NCBI RefSeq assembly: GCF_016219575.1 | Contig: NZ_JACRMG010000001.1 | Span: 203,675-267,674 of the forward strand | Length of the DNA: 64,000 bases | Direction of reading: 5' to 3' | Origin: Bradyrhizobium sp. | GTDB lineage: Bacteria > Pseudomonadota > Alphaproteobacteria > Rhizobiales > Xanthobacteraceae | Shown here: piece after piece, positions 1 to 8,569 of the stretch | Layout of the letters: every line of letters starts with the position of its first letter | How positions within the stretch are numbered: position 1 is the stretch's first letter | Notes under the pieces: generated by a model | Database searches by the model: none | The model's input: only the letters and a program-made list of their open reading frames with translations | Told to the model about the DNA's origin: nothing | Translations under genes and position numbers: made by a program

Positions 1-1470
1 GTCCTGGTGAACAGTGCGGCGGGCAATGTGAACCTGACGAATTCAGGTTCGATCGGTCCCGGTGCGAACGTCCAGGTGAACAGCGCCAACGGCACTGCCA
101 CCATCACGAATGCGGGCTTCATCGGCGGCAGCGTAAACGTCAATTCGGCCTCGGCCGGTGCCACGCTGACGAACATCGCGGGTTCGCGGATATCAGGATC
201 GATCTCGATAACCGGCCCCAACAACAAGACGCTCGAATTCATCGGCGGCAACTATCTCTACACGCTCGCTTCGCTCAGCGGCGTCAACATCAATACCCAC
301 GGCGCGCCGTTCGTGGTGTCGGGCAATACGGTCGCGGTGCTCGATCCCACGGTGCTGGCGCTCGAAGACCGCTCGGTGATGAACTTCACCGCCGGCGTCT
401 CCTCGATGCTGCAGGACCGCTTTGGCGGAATGGTCATTCCCGGCGGCGCGGGCCGCGCAACGCCGCTTGCCTTTGCGCCTTCTCTGGCGCCCGATACCGC
501 TGCCCGCCTCGATGCCGCGCACGATGCCTTCGCAGGCCTTTCGTCGCTGTCGATGTCCTATGCGAGCGACGATAGCCGCCTGCGCAACGCCAACGCGGCG
601 TACACCAAGGCGCCGGTGGCCGCCGTGCCGGTCTACGACATCACGGTGTGGACCTCCGGCTTCGGCGGCGAGCGCCGGCAGAGTGGCTATGAGCCCGTGC
701 AGGCGGCGCGCGACACTGCTTACGGCGGCACGATCGGCGTCGACCGGCAGTTTACGCCGGAGCTGCGGTTCGGCCTGTTCGCCGGCGGCGGTGCCTCGAA
801 GCTGCGCGCCGCTTTCGACGTGCAGAGTGTCGACAGCGAATACGGCTTTGGCGGCGGCTACGGCCGCTGGGACCGCCGCGACTATTATGTCGACTTTGCT
901 TTGTTTGCCGGCGGGCTCAATTCGAAGAGCACGCGCCAGGTCGCCAACAACCTCGTCGCCAACGGCCTGGAGGTCGCGACCGCCAGCTACAACGGCTGGT
1001 TCGTGAGCCCGGACGTCACCTTCGGCTATCGCATGTACAACGCGCTCGGCACGGTGACGCCGAAGGCGCGCGTACGCTATGTCGGCGGCACGCTCGATGG
1101 TTACACCGAGACCGGCTCGGCGCAGGGGCTCGTGATCGGCAGCCGCCATTTCAGCGACATCGAGGAACGGCTAGGCATCGAGTTCGCCACGATCACCGCG
1201 CTCGGCGCCGGCACCGTGCGCGGCAGCGTCGATTTCTCCGCGGTCGGCCTGCAGCGCCTCGGCGACAACAATGTAAACGCCGTGCTGCTGGCGCAAAACC
1301 TCGCCTTCACCACCCCGGGCCGCCGCGAGGCCTATGGCGGCGTCATCAATGCCGGCCTCGACTGGCGGCCCAAGAGCAATGTCAGCTTCTTCCTTAGCGG
1401 CGAAGCCATGGCGACCAACGATGCCGCCTACAGCGTCGCCGGCAAGGGCGGCGTGCGCGTCGGGTTCTGA
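1..1470 (+). CDS. Autotransporter, C-terminal part (5' end outside window)
   Basis: The reading frame is open from the first base, so the true start lies upstream and only about the last 489 residues are present. The first 90 or so residues are short Asn/Gly/Ser/Thr-rich repeats (TNSGSIG-like), typical of a beta-helical passenger stalk. From about residue 210 the sequence reads as alternating amphipathic strands rich in Gly, Tyr and Arg, and it ends in VRVGF with a terminal Phe, the usual signal of an outer-membrane barrel assembled by BAM. This matches the autotransporter beta-domain family (type V secretion), where the barrel carries the passenger to the cell surface. The passenger's function cannot be judged from this fragment. 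The next gene reads in the same direction after about 200 bases. Confidence 0.85.
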   Translation, partial: VLVNSAAGNVNLTNSGSIGPGANVQVNSANGTATITNAGFIGGSVNVNSASAGATLTNIAGSRISGSISITGPNNKTLEFIGGNYLYTLASLSGVNINTHGAPFVVSGNTVAVLDPTVLALEDRSVMNFTAGVSSMLQDRFGGMVIPGGAGRATPLAFAPSLAPDTAARLDAAHDAFAGLSSLSMSYASDDSRLRNANAAYTKAPVAAVPVYDITVWTSGFGGERRQSGYEPVQAARDTAYGGTIGVDRQFTPELRFGLFAGGGASKLRAAFDVQSVDSEYGFGGGYGRWDRRDYYVDFALFAGGLNSKSTRQVANNLVANGLEVATASYNGWFVSPDVTFGYRMYNALGTVTPKARVRYVGGTLDGYTETGSAQGLVIGSRHFSDIEERLGIEFATITALGAGTVRGSVDFSAVGLQRLGDNNVNAVLLAQNLAFTTPGRREAYGGVINAGLDWRPKSNVSFFLSGEAMATNDAAYSVAGKGGVRVGF

Positions 1471-1667
1471 GGGCGTGCCAGGCCACCTGGCTGTTGCTGC
1501 CGGCAGCAAGTTTCCTTGAAACGCGGACGAAGATGGTACGGGGAAGCATGCGGATTGTGCCGGGAATAAGACCCGGTCCGTCGCGCGGGCATGCCGACCT
1601 TGACGCGGCTCAAACGCGGGACGGGGCATGGCTGCTAGGCTGCGGCTTGTTCCGATCGGTGGATATC

Positions 1668-3125
1668 ATGCGTCGCCTTGCTGTCTCTCTCCTTGCCCTT
1701 GCCGTGCTGATGCTGGCGTCGACGGCATCGCCCGCACGCGCCGAAAAACGCGTTGCCCTCGTCATCGGCAACAGCGAATACGCCCATGTGCCGCGCCTGG
1801 CCAATCCGAAGAACGATGCCGGCGATGTCCGCGGCAAGCTCGGCGGCCTCGGCTACCAGCTGTTCGGCGGCGCCGACCTCGACCGCGCCGCCATGATCTC
1901 GGCCGTGACCGCCTTTGGGCGGGCCGCCGAGAATGCCGACGTCGCCGTGGTGTTCTATGCCGGTCACGGCCTGCAGGTGAACGGACAGAACTATCTGGTG
2001 CCGGTCGATGCATCGGTCCAGTCGGAGGCCGAACTCGACATCTCGCTGGTGCCGATGTCGATCGTCATGCAGCAATTGTCGCGCGGCAGCCGCGTCAACA
2101 TCGCGATCCTCGATGCCTGCCGCGACAATCCGTTCTCGCAGGGGCTGTCACGCTCGATGGGAACGCGCGCGATCGGCGCGCTCGGTCGCGGGCTGAGCCC
2201 GATGCGCTCGATCTCGGGCACCTACATTGCCTATGCGACCGCGCCCGACAGCGTTGCGCAGGACGGCGAGGGCCGCAACAGTCCCTTCACCACGGCGCTG
2301 CTGAAGTTCATCGACCAGGCCGGGCTGTCGTTGTCCGACCTGATGATCGAGGTGCGCAACGAGGTGATCCGTACCACCAACGGCAAGCAGGTGCCGTGGG
2401 ACACTTCCTCGCTCACCGGGCGCTTCTATTTCAAATTCGAGGGCACCCTCACGGTCGAGCCTGCGCCGCCGGCCGCGATTGCCCCGGCGCCTGCCGCCCC
2501 ACCGGCCGCAGCCGTCGCGCCGGAGACGCGGACCCCGGCGGCGGGACTGGATGTGCAGGCGAGCCGCTGGGCGGCGGCTGCAGGTTCGAACAGCGCGTGG
2601 GAATGGCAGCGCTTCCTCGACGATTTTCCGCAAGGTCCCTACACCGCGGATGCCGCCAACAATCTCGGCAATCTCTACGCCACCGGAAACGGCGTCCCGC
2701 GCGACGATGTGCGTGCCGCGTCGCTGTACCGTCGCGGTGCGGAGCTCGGCCATCCCGATGCGATGACCAATTACGGCATCATGCTGGCGGGCGCGCGCGG
2801 CGTTCCCCGCGACGATGCGCAGGCCGCGGCGCTCTTCCGCCGCGCGGGCAATGCCAATGGCATGCAGCTCCTCGCGCTGTTGGTCGATGCCGGACGCGGC
2901 ACGGCGCGCGATCCCAACGAGGCAGCCGATCTCTTTCTCGAATGCTTCCGCCAGAAGCAGCTCGCCTGCCGGCACATTCTCATCGACCAGCGCGGCAAGC
3001 AGGTCAGCCTCGAAACGCGCCGGCTGTTGCAGCAGAAGCTGGCGGAGAAGCGCATCTATCAAGGGCCGATCGACGGCGCCTTCAGCACGGCGATGATACG
3101 GGCGCTGGAGAATTTCGGCCGTTGA
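1668..3125 (+). CDS. Secreted caspase-like (peptidase C14) protein with SEL1 repeats
   Basis: The 485-residue protein starts at the ATG that gives a clear Sec signal peptide (MRRLAVSLLALAVLML, cleavage after PARA); longer upstream starts would bury it. Residues about 26-240 form a caspase/metacaspase-type p20 domain with the catalytic His in YAGHGLQ and the catalytic Cys in LDACRDNPF. A Pro/Ala-rich linker near residues 265-290 follows. Then come SEL1-type TPR repeats (AADAANNLGNLYATGNGVPRD, then MTNYGIMLAGARGVPRD) and a C-terminal stretch like a peptidoglycan-binding or helical domain. Both catalytic residues are present, so protease activity in the periplasm is plausible; substrate unknown. 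Proteins with this architecture are common in Bradyrhizobium. The stop lies 8 bases from the convergent regulator gene. Confidence 0.85.
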   Translation: MRRLAVSLLALAVLMLASTASPARAEKRVALVIGNSEYAHVPRLANPKNDAGDVRGKLGGLGYQLFGGADLDRAAMISAVTAFGRAAENADVAVVFYAGHGLQVNGQNYLVPVDASVQSEAELDISLVPMSIVMQQLSRGSRVNIAILDACRDNPFSQGLSRSMGTRAIGALGRGLSPMRSISGTYIAYATAPDSVAQDGEGRNSPFTTALLKFIDQAGLSLSDLMIEVRNEVIRTTNGKQVPWDTSSLTGRFYFKFEGTLTVEPAPPAAIAPAPAAPPAAAVAPETRTPAAGLDVQASRWAAAAGSNSAWEWQRFLDDFPQGPYTADAANNLGNLYATGNGVPRDDVRAASLYRRGAELGHPDAMTNYGIMLAGARGVPRDDAQAAALFRRAGNANGMQLLALLVDAGRGTARDPNEAADLFLECFRQKQLACRHILIDQRGKQVSLETRRLLQQKLAEKRIYQGPIDGAFSTAMIRALENFGR

Positions 3126-3133
3126 CGGAAGCC

Positions 3134-4576
3134 CTACAGCTCCCTTGCATTGGAAAACGCAAACGAACTCACCCGCCGCGTGTTCTCGTCCAGGATCAGG
3201 CTGCGCGTGATCGGCGGCTCGGCGCGCTGGCTGCAGTTCTCGCGCTCGCAGAGCCGGCAGTTGACGCCGATCGGCGTGCCTTCCGCCTTCTCCAGGTCCA
3301 TGCCGGTGGCATAGACCAGCTTGGCCGCATGGCGGATCTCGCAGCCGAGCCCGATGGCAAAGCGCGGTTGCGGCTGCGGATGGGGAGCGACGGGCCGGCG
3401 CACCATCTGGGCGATCGAGAAATAGCGCGTGCCGTCCGGCAGCTCGATCACCTGCTTCAAGAGCCGATCCGGCGTATCGAAGGTCGAATGCACGTTCCAC
3501 AGCGGGCAGGTGCCGCCGAATTTCGAGAACGGGAAGGTGCCCGAGGAAAATCGCTTCGACACGTTGCCGGCATTGTCGACCCGCAGCAGGAAGAACGGCA
3601 CGCCGCGGGCGTTCGGCCGCTGCAAGGTGGTGAGGCGGTGGCAGACCTGCTCGAAGCCGGCGTTGAAGCGCTGCGCCAGCACGTGCACGTCGTAGCTCAG
3701 CGCCTCCGCCGCCGCATGGAACGCCGCATAGGGCATCATCGCAGCCGCAGCGTAGTAATTGGCGAGCGTGATGCGGTAGAGCCGCCGCGCGGTGTCGTCG
3801 AGCGGGCCGACCTTGCTGACGATCCCCTCGATCGCGGGGCCGCATTCGGCCAGCGCAATCTGGAAGGCGAGCTGGAAGGTGCGCCCGGCGCCGTCCACCA
3901 GTTCCGAGATCAGCAGCTGCCGGCGATGCCGGTCGAAGCGGCGCAAGGTCTCGCGCATCACGTCGACCGGCATGATGCGGGTCACGACCGAATGCTTTTC
4001 GCGCAGCCGCTCGGACAGCGCCGCGAACAGGGCGTCGGGGGCGACGTTCAGCTCGTCGCGCAAATTCTCCGCCGCCGTCTCCAGCTCCGGAAAATAGTTG
4101 CGGTTGGCCTCGATCAGCTCGCGTACCCGCTCGATCGGGTTGGCCTCGAACTGGGTGCCCTCGCGGTCGGCCATTTGCGCCGCCACCAGCGTCTCGCCGC
4201 GCCTGGCCTCGGTATAGGCGGCATAGAGCCGTTGCAGCGAGTGCGTGACGCCCGGGCAGAGTTCGGCGAGGTCGCGCAGCTCCTGCTTGGGCACGTCGAT
4301 CTGCCGGAACAGCGGGTCGGAGAAGATCTCGTTCAGTTCGGCGAAAAAGCGGTCCTCGTCGGCGGTGGCGAGGTCGCGGAGGTCAAGGTCGTAGGTCTCC
4401 GCCAGCCGCAGCAGGAGCTGCGCCGTCACCGGGCGCTGGTTGCGCTCGATCAGGTTGATGTAGCTCGGCGAAATCTCCAGCCCCTCGGCCATCTGGGTCT
4501 GCGACAGCCCCAATTGCTGCCGGATGCGCCGGAATCTCGGCCCGACGAACAGTTTCTTTCCGGAGTCGGATGCCAT
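3134..4576 (-). CDS. XRE-family ScfR/RamB/PrpR-type transcriptional regulator
   Basis: 480 residues. Residues about 10-70 are a helix-turn-helix of the XRE type (RRIRQQLGLSQTQMAEGLEIS, then SYINLIERNQRPVT). The middle has an IrrE-like region without a recognisable HExxH zinc motif. The C-terminal half matches the short-chain fatty acyl regulator family (ScfRs), ending with a Cys cluster NCRLCERENCSQRAEP. In mycobacterial PrpR the equivalent region binds CoA esters and an iron-sulfur cluster, and RamB of Corynebacterium controls the glyoxylate shunt. Its position divergent from aceA suggests it senses acetyl- or propionyl-CoA and controls isocitrate lyase; that is inference. The start is backed by GGGAGG seven bases upstream. 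A palindromic repeat occupies the leader just upstream of the start. Confidence 0.88.
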   Translation of the reverse strand: MASDSGKKLFVGPRFRRIRQQLGLSQTQMAEGLEISPSYINLIERNQRPVTAQLLLRLAETYDLDLRDLATADEDRFFAELNEIFSDPLFRQIDVPKQELRDLAELCPGVTHSLQRLYAAYTEARRGETLVAAQMADREGTQFEANPIERVRELIEANRNYFPELETAAENLRDELNVAPDALFAALSERLREKHSVVTRIMPVDVMRETLRRFDRHRRQLLISELVDGAGRTFQLAFQIALAECGPAIEGIVSKVGPLDDTARRLYRITLANYYAAAAMMPYAAFHAAAEALSYDVHVLAQRFNAGFEQVCHRLTTLQRPNARGVPFFLLRVDNAGNVSKRFSSGTFPFSKFGGTCPLWNVHSTFDTPDRLLKQVIELPDGTRYFSIAQMVRRPVAPHPQPQPRFAIGLGCEIRHAAKLVYATGMDLEKAEGTPIGVNCRLCERENCSQRAEPPITRSLILDENTRRVSSFAFSNAREL

Positions 4577-4932
4577 GGCGGGCCTCCCAGGTTTCCGTCA
4601 TGGCCGGGCTTGTCCCGGCCATCCACGTCTTTGCTGCCGCGAGCCAGGGAAGGCGTGGATGCCCGGGACAAGCCCGGATGACGACGCGGATAGGGCGGAA
4701 ATCGCAAAAGCTCCGTCCAAACCGCGCGGAACCACGTCAGCCATTCTGACCCAATTTTGTGACTAACTTTACAAAATAACATCTATTACAAGTTCAGATG
4801 TTACACAACATCACCAATAAAATACAAGCCCTCTATACGGCCTAAGGAATCTGGCGTTTAGCTCTCGCCACGTATTTCGCAATGCACTGTCAAGAATGTC
4901 GCAAGACAGGGCGAAGAGAAGGAATCACGCAC
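4577..4932. promoter_or_regulatory. Divergent scfR-like / aceA promoter region
   Basis: This 356-base gap holds no gene. The half nearest the regulator contains a dispersed palindrome (4596-4683). The half nearest aceA is unusually AT-rich for this genome (about 4740-4850) and holds nested inverted repeats: TTTTGT (4755-4760) with ACAAAA (4771-4776), and TAACATCT (4777-4784) with AGATGTTA (4796-4803). The stretch CTAACTTTACAAA (4763-4775) resembles the RamB box core AACTTTGCAAA known from Corynebacterium. These are good operator candidates for the neighbouring regulator. Confidence 0.6.
4596..4683. repeat. Palindromic repeat, family A, copy 1
   Basis: Imperfect 88-base inverted repeat that begins CGTCATGGCCGGGCTTGTCC and ends in its near complement, GACAAGCCCGG-ATGACG. 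The inner arms read ATCCACGTCT and GCGTGGAT. Two further copies of 89 bases lie at 17056-17144 and 31076-31164. This copy is slightly degenerate at its right end and sits 20 bases upstream of the regulator start codon, so it is probably transcribed in that gene's leader. Confidence 0.85.
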
Positions 4933-6561
4933 ATGAACTACCAGCCACGTGGGATCATCCAGGGACCGGCGACCTATCTGAGCGAGGTCAAGGCTGCTGA
5001 AGCGCTGCTCAAGACCCAGCCGACCTGGAACGGCGTCAGCGCCGAAGCCGTGGCGCGCATGCGCCTGCAGAACCGTTTCAAGACCGGCCTGGACATCGCC
5101 CGCTACACCGCGGCGCTGATGCGCGCCGATATGGCTGCCTATGACGCCGATCCCACCAAGTACACCCAGTCGCTGGGTTGCTGGCACGGCTTCATCGCGC
5201 AGCAGAAGCTGATTTCGGTCAAGAAGCACTTCGGCGGCAAGACCGATCGCCGCTATCTCTATCTCTCCGGCTGGATGATCGCCGCACTGCGCTCCGAGTT
5301 CGGACCGCTGCCCGATCAGTCGATGCACGAGAAGACCTCGGTGCCGGCGCTGATCGAAGAGCTCTACACCTTCCTGCGTCAGGCGGATTCCCGCGAGCTC
5401 AACGATATCTTCCGCGCGCTCGACGCCGCCCGCAAGGCAGGCGACAAGGCGAAGGAAAAGGAACTGATCGAGAAGGTCGACAACTTCCAGACCCATGTCG
5501 TGCCCGTGATCGCCGACATCGACGCCGGCTTCGGCAATGCCGAGGCGACCTATCTGCTCGCCAAGAAGATGATCGAGGCGGGCGCCTGCGCCCTGCAGAT
5601 CGAGAACCAGGTCTCCGACGAGAAGCAGTGCGGCCACCAGGACGGCAAGGTGACCGTGCCGCATGAGGTCTTCCTGGCGAAGATCCGGGCCTGCCGCCAT
5701 GCCTTCCTTGAGCTCGGCGTCGAAGACGGTATCATCGTCACCCGCACGGACTCGCTGGGTGCCGGCCTGACGCAGCAGATCGCGGTCAGCCACAAGCCCG
5801 GCGACCTTGGCGACCAGTACAACAGCTTCCTGGATTGCGAGGAAGTGACGGTCGCCAACGCCAGGAACGGCGATGTCATCATCAACCGCAACGGCAAGAT
5901 GATGCGTCCGAAGCGGCTGCCCAGCAACCTCTATCAGTTCCGTGCCGGGACGGGCGAAGACCGCTGCGTGCTCGACAGCATCACCTCGCTGCAGAACGGC
6001 GCCGATCTCCTGTGGATCGAGACCGAGAAGCCGCATATCGAGCAGATCGCCAAGATGGTCGACCGCATTCGCAAGGTCATTCCGAACGCCAAGCTGGCCT
6101 ACAACAACTCGCCGTCGTTCAACTGGACGCTCAACTTCCGTTGGCAGGTGTACGACGCGATGAAGGAAGCCGGCAAGGATGTCAGCAAGTACAACCGCGC
6201 CGAGCTGATGAAGCCGGAATACGACGATACGCCGCTGGCGATCGAAGCCGACGAGCGAATCCGCACCTTCCAGGCCGATTCATCGAAGCGTGCCGGCATC
6301 TTCCACCATCTGATCACGTTGCCGACCTATCACACGGCAGCCCTGTCGACTGATAACCTCGCGAAGGATTATTTCGGCGAGCAGGGCATGCTGGGCTATG
6401 TGAAGAATGTTCAGCGTCAGGAGATCCGTCAGGGCATCGCCTGCGCCAAGCACCAGAACATGGCCGGATCCGACATCGGCGACGATCACAAGGAATATTT
6501 CGCCGGCGAAGCCGCTCTGAAGGCGGGCGGTGCCCACAACACGATGAACCAGTTCGGCTAA
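4933..6561 (+). CDS. aceA: Isocitrate lyase (glyoxylate shunt)
   Basis: 542 residues; cleaves isocitrate to glyoxylate and succinate, allowing growth on acetate and fatty acids. The ATG at 4933 follows AAGGA at a normal distance and gives the usual N terminus (MNYQPRGIIQGPATYLSEVK). Signature elements are present: the barrel strand ADIDAGFGN (residues about 194-202), the active-site motif KQCGH at 231-235 (catalytic Cys233) and NNSPSFNW near 390. The length fits the long alphaproteobacterial isocitrate lyase type rather than the 434-residue E. coli enzyme. It is divergent from an ScfR/RamB-type regulator, which fits control by acyl-CoA status. A small DUF4170 gene follows after 72 bases and may share the transcript. 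Confidence 0.97.
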   Translation: MNYQPRGIIQGPATYLSEVKAAEALLKTQPTWNGVSAEAVARMRLQNRFKTGLDIARYTAALMRADMAAYDADPTKYTQSLGCWHGFIAQQKLISVKKHFGGKTDRRYLYLSGWMIAALRSEFGPLPDQSMHEKTSVPALIEELYTFLRQADSRELNDIFRALDAARKAGDKAKEKELIEKVDNFQTHVVPVIADIDAGFGNAEATYLLAKKMIEAGACALQIENQVSDEKQCGHQDGKVTVPHEVFLAKIRACRHAFLELGVEDGIIVTRTDSLGAGLTQQIAVSHKPGDLGDQYNSFLDCEEVTVANARNGDVIINRNGKMMRPKRLPSNLYQFRAGTGEDRCVLDSITSLQNGADLLWIETEKPHIEQIAKMVDRIRKVIPNAKLAYNNSPSFNWTLNFRWQVYDAMKEAGKDVSKYNRAELMKPEYDDTPLAIEADERIRTFQADSSKRAGIFHHLITLPTYHTAALSTDNLAKDYFGEQGMLGYVKNVQRQEIRQGIACAKHQNMAGSDIGDDHKEYFAGEAALKAGGAHNTMNQFG

Positions 6562-6633
6562 CGGCGGAATTGATAAGTCCGGGGCTGGTCGGTTACAAGC
6601 TGACCAGCTACTCGGACAACAGGAGACGACGGA

Positions 6634-6846
6634 ATGACCAAGGGCAGCCTTTTCTGGGTTATTGGCGGCGAGTTCGGCTCGATGAACTTCCACAAGCTCG
6701 TGGAAGGCTCGGCCCAGGTCAAAGGTCCGTTCAAGAGCCGCAAGGAAGCGGAAGACTGCTGGAAGGAAGTCTCGGAAGAGAACCGCCACAAGGCAGGCGT
6801 CCGCTACACCATCGTCGAGGAGCCCGATCGCTCGGCGAAAGCCTGA
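6634..6846 (+). CDS. DUF4170 family small protein
   Basis: 70-residue soluble protein (MTKGSLFWVIGGEFGSMNFH...) matching the DUF4170 family found in alphaproteobacteria, whose function is unknown. A strong ribosome site (AGGAGACG) precedes the ATG. It has one predicted alpha/beta fold with conserved aromatic and acidic residues and no signal peptide or membrane segment. It follows aceA on the same strand. A 9-base-pair hairpin follows at 6887-6920. Confidence 0.8.
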   Translation: MTKGSLFWVIGGEFGSMNFHKLVEGSAQVKGPFKSRKEAEDCWKEVSEENRHKAGVRYTIVEEPDRSAKA

Positions 6847-6886
6847 TCGGCTCTGCGCTCGCAAGCCAATAACGTCCAAGGGCAAA

Positions 6887-6920
6887 TCGGCCCCGTCCGG
6901 CGCAAGCCAGGCGGGGCCGA
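6887..6920 (+). terminator. Hairpin downstream of aceA-DUF4170
   Basis: Perfect 9-bp inverted repeat TCGGCCCCG / CGGGGCCGA around a 16-base loop. No T-run follows, so it may be a weak or Rho-assisted terminator or only an mRNA 3' stabiliser. Confidence 0.4.
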
Positions 6921-7044
6921 GTGCATGTTGGGGCCCATGGCGCTGTGAAGCTTCCTCTAACCCCTTGAAAGAAAACGCCCTTTGCGGAACCATTGGTTAC
7001 TGCTAGGTTAACGTCACGAAGTCCCCGAGTTACAAGGCCCGCTC

Positions 7045-7590
7045 ATGTCCGATGCGCAAAACGCCGCCAGCCCCAGCGAAAGCCCGATGCGGCTGCGCGA
7101 TGCGCTGCGCAGGGCGCGCATCGAGGCGGCCGACCGCACCGGCGTGGTCGTCGATCTCCGCGATGCCGAGGTCGCGCGGCTGGAAATCCTCAACGATGCG
7201 CTCGATCCCCTGTTCGCGCTGGTGCCCGACAAGGTCGACCTGTTCGACCGCGGCATCAGCCAGGGTGAAACGCCGCGGCTGTGGATCGATGTCGTTGCCC
7301 ATGTGCTGATGGGCCGCGACAAGCGCATCTACCGGTTCGTGCAGGACACCCGCTACGGCCGCATGGTGCTCGCCGAATCGCACGACGTGCACGCCATTGT
7401 CGATGCGGTGACGGACTATGTGGCCCGCCGCATGATCGAGCGCGAGCACGCCCTCGTCGCCACGCCCGAGCCCGAACCGGAAGCGAAGGCCAAGCCGCGC
7501 CGCGGCTGGGGCATGTTCCTGCTCGGCTTCCTGCTCGGCGCCGCCGCGCTGTTCGGCGTCGCGTTGTATGCGAGCCTGCGCAACTTCTAA
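7045..7590 (+). CDS. Conserved hypothetical protein with C-terminal membrane anchor
   Basis: 181 residues. Residues about 15-145 look like a soluble alpha/beta domain (LDALFDLVPD-like acidic helices, WIDVVAHVLMGRDKRIYRFVQDTRYGR). An acidic Pro/Glu/Lys linker (EPEPEAKAKPRRGWG) leads into one hydrophobic segment near residues 158-176, so the protein is probably tail-anchored in the inner membrane. I do not recognise the family. Its stop overlaps the stop of the convergent metallophosphoesterase gene by four bases (CTAA). Confidence 0.7.
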   Translation: MSDAQNAASPSESPMRLRDALRRARIEAADRTGVVVDLRDAEVARLEILNDALDPLFALVPDKVDLFDRGISQGETPRLWIDVVAHVLMGRDKRIYRFVQDTRYGRMVLAESHDVHAIVDAVTDYVARRMIEREHALVATPEPEPEAKAKPRRGWGMFLLGFLLGAAALFGVALYASLRNF

Positions 7591-8471
7591 ATCAGCCGGA
7601 CCTGGCGTATCTGCTTCACCCGCATATCCCGGTCGATTCCGCGCACGGTCTGCTCGACGCGCCATGCGCCGTCGGTGCGCTCGATTCGGAACATGTTGAA
7701 GGCGGCTCCCGGATAGTGCCGATGCGCAACCGCCGACGCCGACGGCACGCCGATCGCCGGTATCTCGCCGCGCGGGCCCTCCAGCCACATCGTCGAGTGG
7801 ATGTGGTCGTGCCCATGCAGCACCAGTTCGACGCCATGCTGCCCGATCAGCGCGCGCAATTGCCGGCTGTCGGTGAGCCGCTTCACCCGCGACGTCGAGT
7901 GCAGGGGATGATGCACCAGCAGCACGCGAAAGGCCTGCTCGGAGGCGAGCTGCGCCAGGATATTGTCGAGCGCCTGCATCTGCGCCTGTCCGATGCTGCC
8001 CGTCGCCATCAAGGGCGGCGTCGGCACCGCCGACGATACGCCGATCAGTGCCACCGGCCCGCGCCGGCGCACGAAGGGGAAGGCGCCATTGCCGCCATCG
8101 ACATCGCCGCGCAGATAATCGTCCCACGCTTCCGCCGCGCGATGCCTCATGGCGCGCACATAGGCATCGTGGTTGCCGGGGATGACGGTGACGCGCTCGG
8201 CTTCGCCGACGCTTTCCAGCCAGGCCCTGGACGGCGCGAATTCCGCTTCCAACGCCAGGTTGACGAGATCGCCGGTGACGGCGATGTGGTCCGGGGCTTG
8301 CGCGCGGATGTCGGCGACGAGCGTGTCCAGCACCTCGCGGCGATGGTATTTGTGGCGGTTGCGCGTCCAGTTCAGATAGCCCAGCGCGCGCTTGCTCGCG
8401 AGATCGCGCAGCCGCGCCGCCGGCAATGGCGGCAGATGCGGATCCGACAAATGCGCCAGTGTGAACGCCAT
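7587..8471 (-). CDS. Calcineurin-like metallophosphoesterase
   Basis: 294 residues with the full set of dinuclear metal motifs of the superfamily: LSDPHL (D10, H12), VTGDLVN, IPGNHDAY, LLVHHPLH and LHGHDHIH. It is therefore likely an active phosphodiesterase or phosphatase of the 3',5'-cAMP phosphodiesterase-like group. There is no signal peptide, so it is cytoplasmic. Substrate cannot be told from the sequence. Convergent with the preceding gene, with overlapping stop codons. Confidence 0.9.
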   Translation of the reverse strand: MAFTLAHLSDPHLPPLPAARLRDLASKRALGYLNWTRNRHKYHRREVLDTLVADIRAQAPDHIAVTGDLVNLALEAEFAPSRAWLESVGEAERVTVIPGNHDAYVRAMRHRAAEAWDDYLRGDVDGGNGAFPFVRRRGPVALIGVSSAVPTPPLMATGSIGQAQMQALDNILAQLASEQAFRVLLVHHPLHSTSRVKRLTDSRQLRALIGQHGVELVLHGHDHIHSTMWLEGPRGEIPAIGVPSASAVAHRHYPGAAFNMFRIERTDGAWRVEQTVRGIDRDMRVKQIRQVRLI

Positions 8472-8569
8472 TGGCTGAAAGTCCGGCCGGATTGCTCTCC
8501 CCCTCTATTGGCAAGGAGGCCCGCTTCGCGCAAGGATCAATCGCAAGGTAACCGGAGAATGCGCCCGAC

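Noticed and set aside
1628..4681. Very long open frame of over 1000 codons across the caspase and regulator genes
   Set aside because: Arg/Ala/Pro-rich shadow in the wrong frame of two clearly recognised genes, a usual by-product of high GC content.
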